A program made the position numbers and the translations under genes. The notes under the pieces were generated by a model. The model did no database searches, was not told where the DNA came from, and saw only the letters and a program-made list of their open reading frames with translations. A stretch of DNA of 64,000 nt from Tepidibacter hydrothermalis (GTDB taxonomy: Bacteria; Bacillota; Clostridia; Peptostreptococcales; Peptostreptococcaceae): assembly GCF_029542625.1 (NCBI RefSeq), contig NZ_CP120733.1, forward strand, positions 2,542,001 to 2,606,000, written 5' to 3'. Within the stretch, counting starts at the first letter, position 1; every line of letters begins with the position of its first letter. Positions 25,829-34,333 of this stretch are shown in pieces.

Positions 25829-26533
25829 TTAGAGTATCTGCATTACCATAGCCATTCTCTTTGAAGTTGTATTTTCTCTTCTATAAGAATGAAATGTATT
25901 TTCATCACAATAAGTGCACAAATTTGGATTAAATATATTTTCTGCCTTTATACCGTTTTTCATAAGTATAAATTCATTAATCTTAAAAAGATCCAAATAA
26001 TATTTTTCATCTTTTATTATATATAAACTTTCATTTAAGTTTGTAAACTTAGTGTTAAATTTTTCTACCAAATCATATGAAACCTCATAGCAACAGCTAC
26101 CTATAGCAGGTCCTATTATACACTTTATATTTTCAACCTTTGATTTATATGTAGTCTTCATTTTATTTATAATAACCGAAGATATCTCCTTATAAGTTCC
26201 TCTCCATCCTGCATGAACACATCCTACAACCTTATTTTCAACATCTATAAAAGCTATAGATACGCAATCAGCTACAAATACCATTATAGGAACATCAGAT
26301 ATATTAGTTATTATTCCATCTGCTTCCTGTATATTTCCTATATTATTTTTATCAACTATTACTACATTATTTCCATGAACTTGTTTATTATATGTTAAAT
26401 TCTCAAAATTGAAATTTAAATCTTCGCATATTTTTTTTCTATCATCATAAACAGACATATCCAGTTCCTTAGTTGTAAAAACAACTTTAGCAAAATCATA
26501 TTTATTCACATCATCGAAATCTATATACATCAT
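25829..26533 (-). CDS. pgeF: Peptidoglycan editing factor PgeF (laccase-domain protein)
   Basis: About 234 residues of the YfiH/YlmD family, with the zinc ligands in NKQVHGNNV, VADCVSIAF, VHAGWRGT and an invariant IGPAIGSCCYEV. Such proteins hydrolyse a non-canonical bond in peptidoglycan precursors (or purine nucleosides). The start is ATG at 26531-26533: AAAAGGTGAA precedes it, and an earlier GTG at 26551 would include that site in the protein. nrdR ends at 26538 over the ribosome site. Confidence 0.9.
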   Translation of the reverse strand: MMYIDFDDVNKYDFAKVVFTTKELDMSVYDDRKKICEDLNFNFENLTYNKQVHGNNVVIVDKNNIGNIQEADGIITNISDVPIMVFVADCVSIAFIDVENKVVGCVHAGWRGTYKEISSVIINKMKTTYKSKVENIKCIIGPAIGSCCYEVSYDLVEKFNTKFTNLNESLYIIKDEKYYLDLFKINEFILMKNGIKAENIFNPNLCTYCDENTFHSYRRENTTSKRMAMVMQIL

Positions 26534-26537
26534 GTCT

Positions 26538-26996
26538 TCACCTTTTCTCACTTAGTATTTTTTCTAATTCCTGAACAAATGTATTTATATCCTTAAAATG
26601 CCTGTATACAGATGCAAATCTAACATAAGATACCTCATCTATATTCTTGAGTTTTTCCATAACTAATTCACCGATTTTCTTGGTTTCTATTTCTTTGAAC
26701 ATATTTTTATTTATATTATATTCTATTTGATCTACTATATTTTCAATTTGCTCAATTGAAACTGGTCTCTTTTCACAGGCCTTTATTATTCCATTTATTA
26801 TTTTACTTCTATCAAAACTCTCTCTATTCCCATCTTTTTTTATAACTACAAGTCTTACATATTCTATTTTTTCATAAGTTGTAAATCTTTTTTTACAACT
26901 CTCACACTCTCTTCTTCTTCTTATAGAAGTCCCCTCGTCAGTTGGTCTAGAATCTATTACTCTAGACTGCAAAAAGCTACAGTATGGACATTTCAT
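26538..26996 (-). CDS. nrdR: Transcriptional repressor NrdR
   Basis: 152 residues: an N-terminal zinc ribbon (C3, C6, C31, C34) and an ATP-cone ([17 protein letters not shown] ... [16 protein letters not shown]). NrdR represses ribonucleotide reductase genes when ATP/dATP bind. ATG start after GGAGGTATG. Its stop overlaps the pgeF ribosome site, so the two are coupled. Confidence 0.97.
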   Translation of the reverse strand: MKCPYCSFLQSRVIDSRPTDEGTSIRRRRECESCKKRFTTYEKIEYVRLVVIKKDGNRESFDRSKIINGIIKACEKRPVSIEQIENIVDQIEYNINKNMFKEIETKKIGELVMEKLKNIDEVSYVRFASVYRHFKDINTFVQELEKILSEKR

Positions 26997-27044
26997 AGCA
27001 TACCTCCAATAAATTCTAATAACCTAATTATATACATTAATACT

Positions 27045-27308
27045 TTATATGTCTATGTCATTAAAATCAACTTGTTGATCTATTTTTACTAATATCATAT
27101 CATGTCCTATTTTAATTATATTATTCCACGATACAGCACAAGCTTCTCCTCTAGATAATAAATAACTTTTTGAACCTTCGTTAACAATTATCAAAGATTT
27201 TATTCTGCCTTCTCCCATATCAAATTCTATATCATTTATAAAACCCAATTTTTTACCATTATTTACATTGACAACCTCTTTCTCCATCATATCTGAAATT
27301 TTAAACAT
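27045..27308 (-). CDS. YlmC/YmxH family PRC-barrel sporulation protein
   Basis: The 87-residue protein is a single PRC-barrel-like domain (ISDMMEKEVVNVNNGKKLGFINDIEFDMGEGRI). The family is conserved next to sigG in spore formers, but its function is not established. ATG start after GGGGAGGG. Confidence 0.85.
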   Translation of the reverse strand: MFKISDMMEKEVVNVNNGKKLGFINDIEFDMGEGRIKSLIIVNEGSKSYLLSRGEACAVSWNNIIKIGHDMILVKIDQQVDFNDIDI

Positions 27309-27365
27309 ACATATCCCTCCCCTTTATTTATAATAACTATGAATTCAAAAGCTATTTTATACTAA

Positions 27366-27391
27366 TTTATATGCAAAAAAAATGACCACTT
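27366..27391 (-). terminator. sigG terminator
   Basis: ATGACC / GGGTCAT hairpin with an eight-T run on the minus strand, just after the sigG stop (27396). Confidence 0.75.
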
Positions 27392-27395
27392 AGGG

Positions 27396-28172
27396 TCATA
27401 TGTGTTTTCTCATGTTTTTCAAAGCATTTTTTTCTATTCTCGAAACTTGCGCCTGAGATATTCCTATTTCATCAGCAACTTCAATCTGAGTTTTACCTTT
27501 ATAAAATCTCAAATCAAGAACTAACTTTTCTCTGCTATTTAATTTTTTCACAGCTTCTTTTAAAGCTATCTCCTCTATCCAAACCTCATCTCTTCCTTTT
27601 TTATCTTGAACTTGATCCATAACATATATAGCGTCTCCATTATCTTGATATATAGGATCAAACAAAGATATAGGATCTTGTATTGCATCTAATGCCAACA
27701 CTACATCTTCTCTATTCATATTTAACTCTTTGGCTATTTGAGTAACATTAGGTTCTTTTAAATTTTCTATAGTTAATCTCTCTCTTACTTGTAAAGCTTT
27801 ATACGCTATATCCTTTAAAGATCTACTAACTCTTATTGGATTGTTATCTCTTAAGTATCTTCTTATTTCTCCAATTATCATAGGTACCGCATAAGTTGAA
27901 AATCTTACATTTTGACTTAAATCAAAATTGTCTATAGCTTTAATAAGGCCTATACATCCTATTTGAAATAGATCGTCTATATTTTCTCCTCTATTGTTAA
28001 ATTTTTTTATAACACTTAAAACAAGTCTTAAATTCCCATTTACAAATTGTTGTCTACACTCTTCATCTCCATTCTTTATTTTAACCAAGAGTTCTCTCAT
28101 TTCTTTGTTTTTTAATACTGGTAATTCAGATGTATTAACTCCACATATTTCTACTTTATTTATTTGCATCAT
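27396..28172 (-). CDS. sigG: RNA polymerase sporulation sigma factor G
   Basis: A 258-residue sigma-70 member with region 2 (DLFQIGCIGLIKAIDNFD, FSTYAVPMIIGEIRRYLRDN) and a region 4 helix-turn-helix (KTQIEVADEIGISQAQVSRIEKNAL), together with the N-terminal MQINKVEICGVNTSELPVL found in sigma-G. It directs late forespore transcription. It is the gene after sigE, the classic spoIIGA-sigE-sigG order. Its leader can fold into a hairpin overlapping the ribosome site. Confidence 0.97.
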   Translation of the reverse strand: MMQINKVEICGVNTSELPVLKNKEMRELLVKIKNGDEECRQQFVNGNLRLVLSVIKKFNNRGENIDDLFQIGCIGLIKAIDNFDLSQNVRFSTYAVPMIIGEIRRYLRDNNPIRVSRSLKDIAYKALQVRERLTIENLKEPNVTQIAKELNMNREDVVLALDAIQDPISLFDPIYQDNGDAIYVMDQVQDKKGRDEVWIEEIALKEAVKKLNSREKLVLDLRFYKGKTQIEVADEIGISQAQVSRIEKNALKNMRKHI

Positions 28173-28177
28173 ACCAG

Positions 28178-28241
28178 CCCTCTCTTTAAGTTATTTCTAT
28201 ATTAAATTATTTACAGAAATATAAATTTTATACTTAAAGAG
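28178..28241 (-). promoter_or_regulatory. Hairpin-forming leader overlapping the sigG ribosome-binding site
   Basis: The sigG leader contains a perfect ten-base inverted repeat (CTCTTTAAGT at 28182-28191, ACTTAAAGAG at 28232-28241) and an inner seven-base pair (TATTTCT / AGAAATA). The 3' arm overlaps the AGAGGG ribosome site at 28178-28183. A sigG leader hairpin limiting translation has been described in Bacillus subtilis; this sequence would allow the same here. Confidence 0.6.
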
Positions 28242-28261
28242 AATGTTCAAAATTTGACAAT

Positions 28262-28993
28262 CTAAACAAATTTTTTCATTTCTTTCGTCAATCTAAATAT
28301 GATTTTTTTCTCTAGTCTAGATATATATGATTGAGATATTCCAAGCATACTAGCTACTTCTTTTTGAGTTTTTTCATCTCCACTTTGCAATCCAAATCTA
28401 AGTTCCATTATCTGTTTTTCTCTTATAGAAAGTTTATCCAGTGCTATTTGGAGTAGTTCTCTATCTATCTCCTCTTCTATTAATTTATATATTTCATCAT
28501 TGTCAGTTCCCATAACATCAGAAAGTAAAAGTTCATTTCCATCCAAATCTATATTTAAAGGTTCGTCAAACGATATTTCTATTTTTTTCTTACTGTTTTT
28601 TCTAAGGTACATTAATATTTCATTTTCTATACATCTTGATGCATATGTAGCAAGCTTAATATTTTTATCCAATTTAAATGTATTAACAGCTTTTATAAGA
28701 CCAATCGTACCTATTGATATTAAATCTTCTATATCAAGGCCTGTATTTTCAAATTTTCTAGATATGTACACTACAAGTCTTAAATTTCTCTCTATCAATA
28801 TACTTTTAACACTTTCATCACTTTCAAGTTTCTTTAAAACCTCAGCTTCTTCTTCAGCTTTTAAAGGTGGAGGAAGTATATCATTACCACCTAAATAATA
28901 TATCTCATTTTTTCTAACCAAATTACATTTAATCAATAATTTATTGACTAAATATATAATTTTGTTCTTCAACTTATAAAATAACTTAACCAT
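28262..28993 (-). CDS. sigE: RNA polymerase sporulation sigma factor E (pro-sigma-E)
   Basis: A 243-residue pro-protein. The N-terminal hydrophobic/basic pro-sequence (about 1-30) is followed by [21 protein letters not shown], typical of sigma-E, then region 2 ([18 protein letters not shown]) and region 4 ([24 protein letters not shown]). SpoIIGA, encoded upstream, would remove the pro-sequence in the mother cell. ATG start after GGGGGAG; a family A repeat ends about 28 bases upstream. Confidence 0.97.
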   Translation of the reverse strand: MVKLFYKLKNKIIYLVNKLLIKCNLVRKNEIYYLGGNDILPPPLKAEEEAEVLKKLESDESVKSILIERNLRLVVYISRKFENTGLDIEDLISIGTIGLIKAVNTFKLDKNIKLATYASRCIENEILMYLRKNSKKKIEISFDEPLNIDLDGNELLLSDVMGTDNDEIYKLIEEEIDRELLQIALDKLSIREKQIMELRFGLQSGDEKTQKEVASMLGISQSYISRLEKKIIFRLTKEMKKFV

Positions 28994-29020
28994 AAACTAC
29001 ACTCCCCCTTTAATAATCAT

Positions 29021-29133
29021 CAAAATTCGTCTACTCGCTAACGCGGTGACTCATGTCGCCAACAACCCCTAAACACTCTGTTACTCAAAATAGTTGCAAT
29101 TCTAATTATTACATCAATATTATCCATAAAACA
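29021..29133 (-). repeat. Structured intergenic repeat, family A, copy 2 (sigE leader)
   Basis: Lies between spoIIGA and sigE. Minus-strand core GGCGACATGAGTCACCGCG and GCGTTAGCGAG, then AGACGAATTTT, about 28 bases upstream of the sigE start. Ends in the tail ATTATCCATAAAAC shared with the copy at 34165. Confidence 0.85.
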
Positions 29134-29152
29134 GAAATTCTACGATCCCTTA

Positions 29153-30007
29153 TTATATAAAATTAGGATTTATTATTGCATCGTATTCATTCATATCATC
29201 CGAATTGAGATTTGATAAACCCAATATTATATTCCCCTTTTTGTGCCCCTGTATTTCTATGTAATCTGCTTTTATTCCTATCAACAACCCATCTTCATTC
29301 CCAACTACCTTATAAGGTATTACTCTAAATCTACTCGAAATAGTCTTGCTTAACTTACTCATTAAATAATCTACTTTTTTAAAGTTCATAACTGAATAGT
29401 CAATATATACCAGTTCTTGAGGTAAAACATCTTCTAACTTTTTGACATCTACTATCATTACAGGATCTTGACTTACAGGATCCTTTAATAGATTACCGGT
29501 ATCCATTAAAGTATTAAATACAACTTTCCTGTCTTCAATTTTAACAGTTATATCATTTTTTAAATCTTTAAACACATTAAGCATCTTTATTATCTTGTGA
29601 AAATTATTAAAAAAACCACTACTAACTATAAAATAAATAGCATAAATTAAAACTAACGATACTTTACTGTACCCTATACCAGTGCAATAAACTATGTAAA
29701 ATATGCTACCTGCTAAAAATATGTTCACAATATAAAATGTCATCAATATTTTGAGATATTCTTTAATGCCTTTATACTCAAAGCTTATAAATACTATAAA
29801 TAAAGCAAAAATAATTTTCATCAAAATATTGTATAAAAACATCAAACTTGGAATAAAATAAACCATACAATATAAAGCTCCTATAAACCCACCTGTAAAA
29901 GCTCTATATTTTGAAAAATTATTATTTACTATCCTCGAGGTTGTTTTTAATATCATGTAATTTGCTAATAGATTATGTAAAAAGTAATATTCCGCATAAA
30001 CTATCAT
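29153..30007 (-). CDS. spoIIGA: Sporulation sigma-E factor processing peptidase SpoIIGA
   Basis: The 284-residue protein has about five N-terminal membrane spans (1-140) and a cytoplasmic aspartic-protease domain with LMDTGN (D169 as the catalytic residue). It cleaves pro-sigma-E at the sporulation septum after receiving SpoIIR. ATG start after AAGGTGG. The promoter upstream looks Spo0A-dependent. Confidence 0.95.
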   Translation of the reverse strand: MIVYAEYYFLHNLLANYMILKTTSRIVNNNFSKYRAFTGGFIGALYCMVYFIPSLMFLYNILMKIIFALFIVFISFEYKGIKEYLKILMTFYIVNIFLAGSIFYIVYCTGIGYSKVSLVLIYAIYFIVSSGFFNNFHKIIKMLNVFKDLKNDITVKIEDRKVVFNTLMDTGNLLKDPVSQDPVMIVDVKKLEDVLPQELVYIDYSVMNFKKVDYLMSKLSKTISSRFRVIPYKVVGNEDGLLIGIKADYIEIQGHKKGNIILGLSNLNSDDMNEYDAIINPNFI

Positions 30008-30056
30008 TTAAACCACCTTTTTCTTTTGACATATATTAGTTATAACTCATAAATAA

Positions 30057-30103
30057 ATTATACTAAATTTTAAGTTATTTTTATGTCACAATAGGTAGTC
30101 GAA
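30057..30103 (-). promoter_or_regulatory. Spo0A-type sigma-A promoter for spoIIGA
   Basis: On the minus strand: 0A-box-like TTCGACT (30097-30103; consensus TTCGACA), then -35-like GTGACA (30084-30089), a 21-base spacer and TATAAT (30057-30062). The spoIIG promoter of Bacillus subtilis has the same odd features, a spacer of about 22 bases and 0A boxes at the -35. The similarity is inferred from sequence. Confidence 0.6.
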
Positions 30104-30192
30104 TTCTAATTTATTTTCCTCATTTTTTAACAATATTTTCTTATCTAAAGATTTTTTATTCAATATATTCAATTTGTGAATTCCTAAACTAA

Positions 30193-30392
30193 AAATTATA
30201 CTTATTAAAATGTTAGTGAATGCTTTTAGATATTTTGACTACTATAACTTAGTTTTTAGCGTTTAATAATCCGTAAAGAAATTTACGTGTCTGACCGTAG
30301 GGAGTTCATAGATTTTAGGATTATTAATAAGATAAAAGCTTAGTTATATTCAAAATATAGTTGTATTCACGGTATTTTAATAAGTATAATTT
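30193..30392. repeat. Foldback element, family B, copy 2
   Basis: About 200 bp between ftsZ and spoIIGA with perfect 19-base terminal arms (AAATTATACTTATTAAAAT at 30193-30211 and its complement at 30374-30392). Interior matches 7597-7792, with internal stems such as TTAATAATCC / GGATTATTAA; the arms are unrelated to those of that copy. Confidence 0.85.
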
Positions 30393-30410
30393 CGGTCTTG
30401 AACATAAAAA

Positions 30411-30438
30411 AAAGAAGATAAAATTATCTTCTTCTTAA
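30411..30438 (-). terminator. ftsZ terminator overlapping the gene end
   Basis: AAGAAGATAA / TTATCTTCTT hairpin formed by the last codons (Arg-Arg-Arg, stop) of ftsZ and bases beyond; T-run on the minus strand. Confidence 0.8.
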
Positions 30439-31506
30439 AAATGTAGGTATGTCCAAATCAGGATCTACACTAGTATTTACTTTTTCTTGTTTAATCTCTT
30501 TTACTTCTTCTTTTTTCTCTTTTTTATCTACTATATTTAAAGTAGTATCTTGTCCTTCTTCAAATCCTGTTGCTATAACTGTTATTCTAAGTTCATCACC
30601 TAGATCTTCATTTATAACAGCTCCAAATATAATGTTAGCTTCTTCGTCACATGCTTCTTGAACTAAGCTTGCAGCTTCGTTGATTTCGAATAATCCTAAA
30701 TCGTCGCCTCCAGTTATATTTAGAAGAACACCTTTTGCTCCTCTTATAGAAGTCTCTAGTAATGGACTTTGAATAGCTTGTTTTGCAGCTTCAATAGCTC
30801 TATTTTCTCCCTTAGCATTACCTATACCCATATGAGCTAATCCTTGCTCTCTCATTATAGTTTGGACATCTGCAAAGTCTAAGTTAACAAGACCTGGTAC
30901 AGCTATTAAGTCAGATATACCTTGAACCCCTTGTTGTAATACATCATCAGCTTTTTTGAAAGCATCAAGCATAGATGTTTTCTTTTCTACTATCTGTAAT
31001 AATCTATCATTAGGTATAGTTATTAATGTATCTACATTAGATTTAAATTCTTTTATACCTTGCTCAGCATGAATCATTCTTCTTTTACCTTCAAAAGTAA
31101 AAGGTTTTGTAACAACACCTACTGTAAGTATTCCTAATTCCTTAGCAACCTTTGCAACTACAGGAGCTGCTCCCGTTCCTGTTCCACCACCCATTCCGGC
31201 AGTTACAAATACCATATCCGCACCTTGAAGAGCTTGTGTGATATCTTCCTTACTTTCTTCTGCTGCTTTTTGTCCTATTTCAGGATTTGCTCCAGCACCC
31301 AGACCTCTTGTTAATTTTTCTCCTATTTGTATCTTTTGCTCAGCTTTTGAAGTAAAAAGTGCTTGTTTGTCTGTATTTATAGCTACAAACTCTACACCTT
31401 GTAAATTAGCCTCTATCATTCTATTAACAGCATTGTTTCCTCCGCCGCCTACTCCTATTACTTTAATCTGTGCAAACTGATCCATACCAACATCAAATTG
31501 TAGCAT
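30424..31506 (-). CDS. ftsZ: Cell division protein FtsZ
   Basis: The 360-residue tubulin homologue carries the GTP-binding G-box [11 protein letters not shown] and N-terminal [13 protein letters not shown], the T7 loop region NLDFADV, a charged linker ([11 protein letters not shown]) and the conserved C-terminal peptide [11 protein letters not shown]. It forms the Z ring. No ftsA is found before it; sbp and two DUF881 genes lie between it and ftsQ. ATG start after AAGGAGG. Confidence 0.98.
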   Translation of the reverse strand: MLQFDVGMDQFAQIKVIGVGGGGNNAVNRMIEANLQGVEFVAINTDKQALFTSKAEQKIQIGEKLTRGLGAGANPEIGQKAAEESKEDITQALQGADMVFVTAGMGGGTGTGAAPVVAKVAKELGILTVGVVTKPFTFEGKRRMIHAEQGIKEFKSNVDTLITIPNDRLLQIVEKKTSMLDAFKKADDVLQQGVQGISDLIAVPGLVNLDFADVQTIMREQGLAHMGIGNAKGENRAIEAAKQAIQSPLLETSIRGAKGVLLNITGGDDLGLFEINEAASLVQEACDEEANIIFGAVINEDLGDELRITVIATGFEEGQDTTLNIVDKKEKKEEVKEIKQEKVNTSVDPDLDIPTFLRRR

Positions 31507-31611
31507 GTAAGAACCTCCTTACTTATAATTCCTTTTTATTTTTATACTATATTTATTGAATCATATCTTTTTAAAATTTTTATTAATAATTAAGGTATTC
31601 AACAGAAAATA

Positions 31612-31965
31612 TTAATTTCCTCTTTTTTTATTAATCAATTTGTCAAAAGCATGCCTTCTGATAATAGCAAAGTTTTGAAATAATCTTCCTCCAAAAACAA
31701 ATATACTTGCATAATACAGAGGAAATCCTAATCTATCTCCTATATAAGCTAATATTCCAGCCAAAATTGCATTTCCAAAAAATCCAGTTACAAATATAAT
31801 TCCATTGTATTTACCTTCAAGAGTTGCTCTTATAGCTCCAAATACAGAGTCCATTGCCGCTAATAATCCTACTGATATGTACAAAGAATAGCTATCAGGA
31901 TAAGTCACAGGTATATAATATCCAATAATTATTCCTAGTGCAAGTCCTATCAAAGATAAAATCAA
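31612..31965 (-). CDS. sbp: Small basic protein (DUF1290, Sbp family)
   Basis: About 117 residues with three hydrophobic segments and SGLLAAMDS-like motifs of the family: SVGLLAAMDSVFGAIRATLEGKYN, FVTGFFGNAILAGILAYIGDRLG, RLFQNFAIIRR. Function unknown; conserved beside ftsZ. Chosen start is the TTG at 31965, which has AAGGTG at the right distance and aligns with known members; a GTG at 31974 overlaps the upstream gene. Confidence 0.88.
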   Translation of the reverse strand: MILSLIGLALGIIIGYYIPVTYPDSYSLYISVGLLAAMDSVFGAIRATLEGKYNGIIFVTGFFGNAILAGILAYIGDRLGFPLYYASIFVFGGRLFQNFAIIRRHAFDKLINKKRGN

Positions 31966-31966
31966 A

Positions 31967-32686
31967 TTAATCACCTTCTTTTATATATTCAAATTTAAAT
32001 TGACCATTATATTTACGTATTATTATTTCATCTTTTTCTTCTACCTCAAATCCAATGTCATAAAGATATTTTTTTAAATTTATTTGAGAATCCGGAGCTT
32101 CCATCGCAGATTTCAAAAATTTCTTATTTCCTATCGCCTTTATAACAAATGGCTGCCCATATGTATTTCCATTAACTGTTATAGTAGGACCTGCACACTT
32201 TATTTCAGAAAATGTAGTAAGTCTTTCTCCATTTATAGATATAGCTTCTGCTCCAGCCATTTTAAGATCATTTATAACAGGTATTACATCATTATCATGT
32301 ATTATGAAATCTCTTATAAATTCCCAGTCTTCCATTTCTCTTTTACTGTCACTTATTTTAACTACTACACCTTCTCCAACTACATCTTCAAATCCAGCTA
32401 TCAACTTAACATCATCTAATTCTTTTTCTATTATATTTTTTATAGAACCTGTATCCTCAATTTCAAGTTCATACTTTGCTATATTAGACTTTTTATCAAG
32501 TATTAATTTATTTAAATTTTCAACCTCAACTCTTTCTATCTCTATTTGATTTTCAACCTCTTTTATTGTTTTCAATGTAACAAAAGTTTGATTACCACTT
32601 AGATTTTTAATGTTTATAGCTATTATTATGCCTATTATGAAGTTTACAATTATCATAGATTTTCGTTTTATCTTTATAATACCCAT
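31967..32686 (-). CDS. DUF881 family protein (second copy)
   Basis: About 239 residues: a basic N-terminus, one membrane span (about 10-28), a coiled coil (about 35-85) and the DUF881 domain (GEGVVVKISDSKREM, VINDLKMAGAEAISINGERLTTFSEI, ITVNGNTYGQPFVIKAIGN). Function unknown; these proteins sit between ftsQ and ftsZ in many Clostridia. It overlaps the first DUF881 gene; the second ATG (32686) has better spacing from AAGGTG than the first (32692). Confidence 0.87.
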   Translation of the reverse strand: MGIIKIKRKSMIIVNFIIGIIIAINIKNLSGNQTFVTLKTIKEVENQIEIERVEVENLNKLILDKKSNIAKYELEIEDTGSIKNIIEKELDDVKLIAGFEDVVGEGVVVKISDSKREMEDWEFIRDFIIHDNDVIPVINDLKMAGAEAISINGERLTTFSEIKCAGPTITVNGNTYGQPFVIKAIGNKKFLKSAMEAPDSQINLKKYLYDIGFEVEEKDEIIIRKYNGQFKFEYIKEGD

Positions 32687-32688
32687 AA

Positions 32689-33408
32689 TCATTTCACCTT
32701 CACATTAGCTTCTACAGGCTTAGCATATTTAAACTCTATAGTCTTATTATATCTAGATATTTCTATATTATCTTCCTTTTTCACATCAACATCTAAGTTC
32801 CAGTCTTTCCTAAGATGATAAATTGTACCAAACCTCATATTCAAAGCTGATTCTAATATATCAGAATTCCCTATGCATTTAATTTCAAATGGAGTCATTA
32901 TAGGGTTTCCATTTACCATTACCTTGTCTCCAGACAAATGCATTTCTGTGCTTGATACATATCTTTCTCCATTTATAGATATAGCTTCTGCACCAGCTGC
33001 ATTGAGCTTGTTTATTATAGTAAGTATCTGATCGTAATTGTAAAGCAATTTTGTTTCATCAGTTTCTCCCTGTGCTTTTTTCATAGTTATTATAACACCA
33101 GGGCCTTTAACATCATAATATCCAGCCAAAGTCTCATATTTTTTAGTATCTTCTTTCAAGTTTTTTACAAGAACATTTTTTTCAGCTTCAGAATCCTTAT
33201 ATTCCTGTATTCTCTCATCAAATGCTTGTACCTCTTTTTCCAATGCTTTTTTTCTATCTGTCAAACTTTTCAGTTCAATTGATAACTGATTTGCTTTTTG
33301 TGAGGATACTACACCACCGGTAGTCTTATCTACAGTTTTAAATTCAATTATAATTAGCATCCCTAATAAAAAACTCAATATTAACAATGACAAACTATTT
33401 TTCTTCAA
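32689..33408 (-). CDS. DUF881 family protein (first copy)
   Basis: About 240 residues with the same plan as the following gene: one membrane span, coiled coil (about 30-95) and DUF881 (GPGVIITMKKAQGE, INKLNAAGAEAISINGERYVSSTEMHL, KVMVNGNPIMTPFEIKCIGN). The start is TTG at 33406-33408 behind AGGTGGTGGG, which itself overlaps the ftsQ stop; an upstream ATG in the ftsQ gene is not needed. The two paralogues are clearly diverged, so the duplication is old. Confidence 0.87.
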   Translation of the reverse strand: MKKNSLSLLILSFLLGMLIIIEFKTVDKTTGGVVSSQKANQLSIELKSLTDRKKALEKEVQAFDERIQEYKDSEAEKNVLVKNLKEDTKKYETLAGYYDVKGPGVIITMKKAQGETDETKLLYNYDQILTIINKLNAAGAEAISINGERYVSSTEMHLSGDKVMVNGNPIMTPFEIKCIGNSDILESALNMRFGTIYHLRKDWNLDVDVKKEDNIEISRYNKTIEFKYAKPVEANVKVK

Positions 33409-33421
33409 AATAACCCACCAC

Positions 33422-34144
33422 CTATTCAGGTCTATATACAGGATATGAGTCATACCTCATATCTACTATCCCAGCTTTTATATTTTTAGTATACAAATCT
33501 ATTAGAATTTTGTTCAACTCTATCATCTTGTAATGCAAGTCTTCTCCTTTTCCAAGAAGAACTCTTATTCCATTTATTGTGTATAAATCTATATTCTTAC
33601 TATTATCTATATTTATTTGAGATATATTACTTAGAATTTTAGCATTATTACAAGCGTTTAGCAAATCTAATATTTTATTTAGTAACTCATCATCTTTTAA
33701 ATCTACATTTTGACCTATTTTCAATTTTTGAAGATTTATTCCTCCAATTAAGGGAACATCTACGTTTTTCAAATCATCTTCAACCTTTAAAACTATACCT
33801 TCTTCATTTATAAGAGCATAAGAACCCATATAAGGTATAGCACACATAGCTACCCTTTCTTTTAAGTCTATAATTATTTTATCGGGAAGTTTTATTTTTA
33901 CATTAGCATCTTCTATATATGGATTTTTGAGTAAATTTTTTCTTATTTCCTTAGAGCTGTATTTATATATATTCTTCCCAGACTCTATTTTACCACTAAT
34001 TAATATATCTTGTCTGCTAAGTTTAACTTGTCCAACAACACTTAATTTTTTTAAAGTAAAATAATCTGTTTCTATAACCATATATCCAAATACACATATA
34101 ATCAAAATCATTATAAAAGTAATTATTTTATATTTCTTTTTCAT
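33422..34144 (-). CDS. ftsQ: FtsQ/DivIB-type cell division protein
   Basis: The 240-residue protein has a short cytoplasmic start, a membrane span (about 7-24), a POTRA domain (FTLKKLSVVGQVKLSRQDILISGKI) and the FtsQ beta domain (KIIIDLKERVAMCAIPYMGSYALINEEGIVL). A part of the FtsQ-FtsL-FtsB divisome subcomplex. ATG start, with an upstream run of C/G (GGGGGGG) as ribosome site; a family A repeat ends about 21 bases before the start. Confidence 0.9.
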   Translation of the reverse strand: MKKKYKIITFIMILIICVFGYMVIETDYFTLKKLSVVGQVKLSRQDILISGKIESGKNIYKYSSKEIRKNLLKNPYIEDANVKIKLPDKIIIDLKERVAMCAIPYMGSYALINEEGIVLKVEDDLKNVDVPLIGGINLQKLKIGQNVDLKDDELLNKILDLLNACNNAKILSNISQINIDNSKNIDLYTINGIRVLLGKGEDLHYKMIELNKILIDLYTKNIKAGIVDMRYDSYPVYRPE

Positions 34145-34164
34145 AGAACTTGTCCCCCCCTCTA

Positions 34165-34283
34165 AAAAAATTCGTCTACTCGCTAACGCGGTGACTCATG
34201 TCGCCAACGATCCTTACAGGCTCCGTTGCTCAAAAATACTTGCAAATTTAGCCTTTTCAATAAGTTATCCATAAAACAAAAAA
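34165..34283 (-). repeat. Structured intergenic repeat, family A, copy 3 (ftsQ leader)
   Basis: Minus-strand GAGCAACGGAGCC, then TCGTTGGCGACATGAGTCAC, CGCGTTAGCG and AGACGAATTTTTTT, 21 bases before the ftsQ start. The family B/C-type fragment TATAATTTCCTATTCGTTAT follows at 34288-34307. Confidence 0.87.
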
Positions 34284-34285
34284 TA

Positions 34286-34308
34286 ATATAATTTCCTATT
34301 CGTTATAA
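34286..34308. repeat. Family C palindrome half
   Basis: AATATAATTTCCTATTCGTTATAA is the right half of the family C repeat at 2961-2980, here without its partner arm. It lies next to the murA terminator. Confidence 0.55.
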
Positions 34309-34333
34309 AAAAGGGCTTAAGTCTAAGCCCTAA
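34308..34333 (-). terminator. murA terminator overlapping the gene end
   Basis: AGGGCTTA / TAAGCCCT hairpin across the stop of murA, followed on the minus strand by TTTTTT. Confidence 0.8.
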
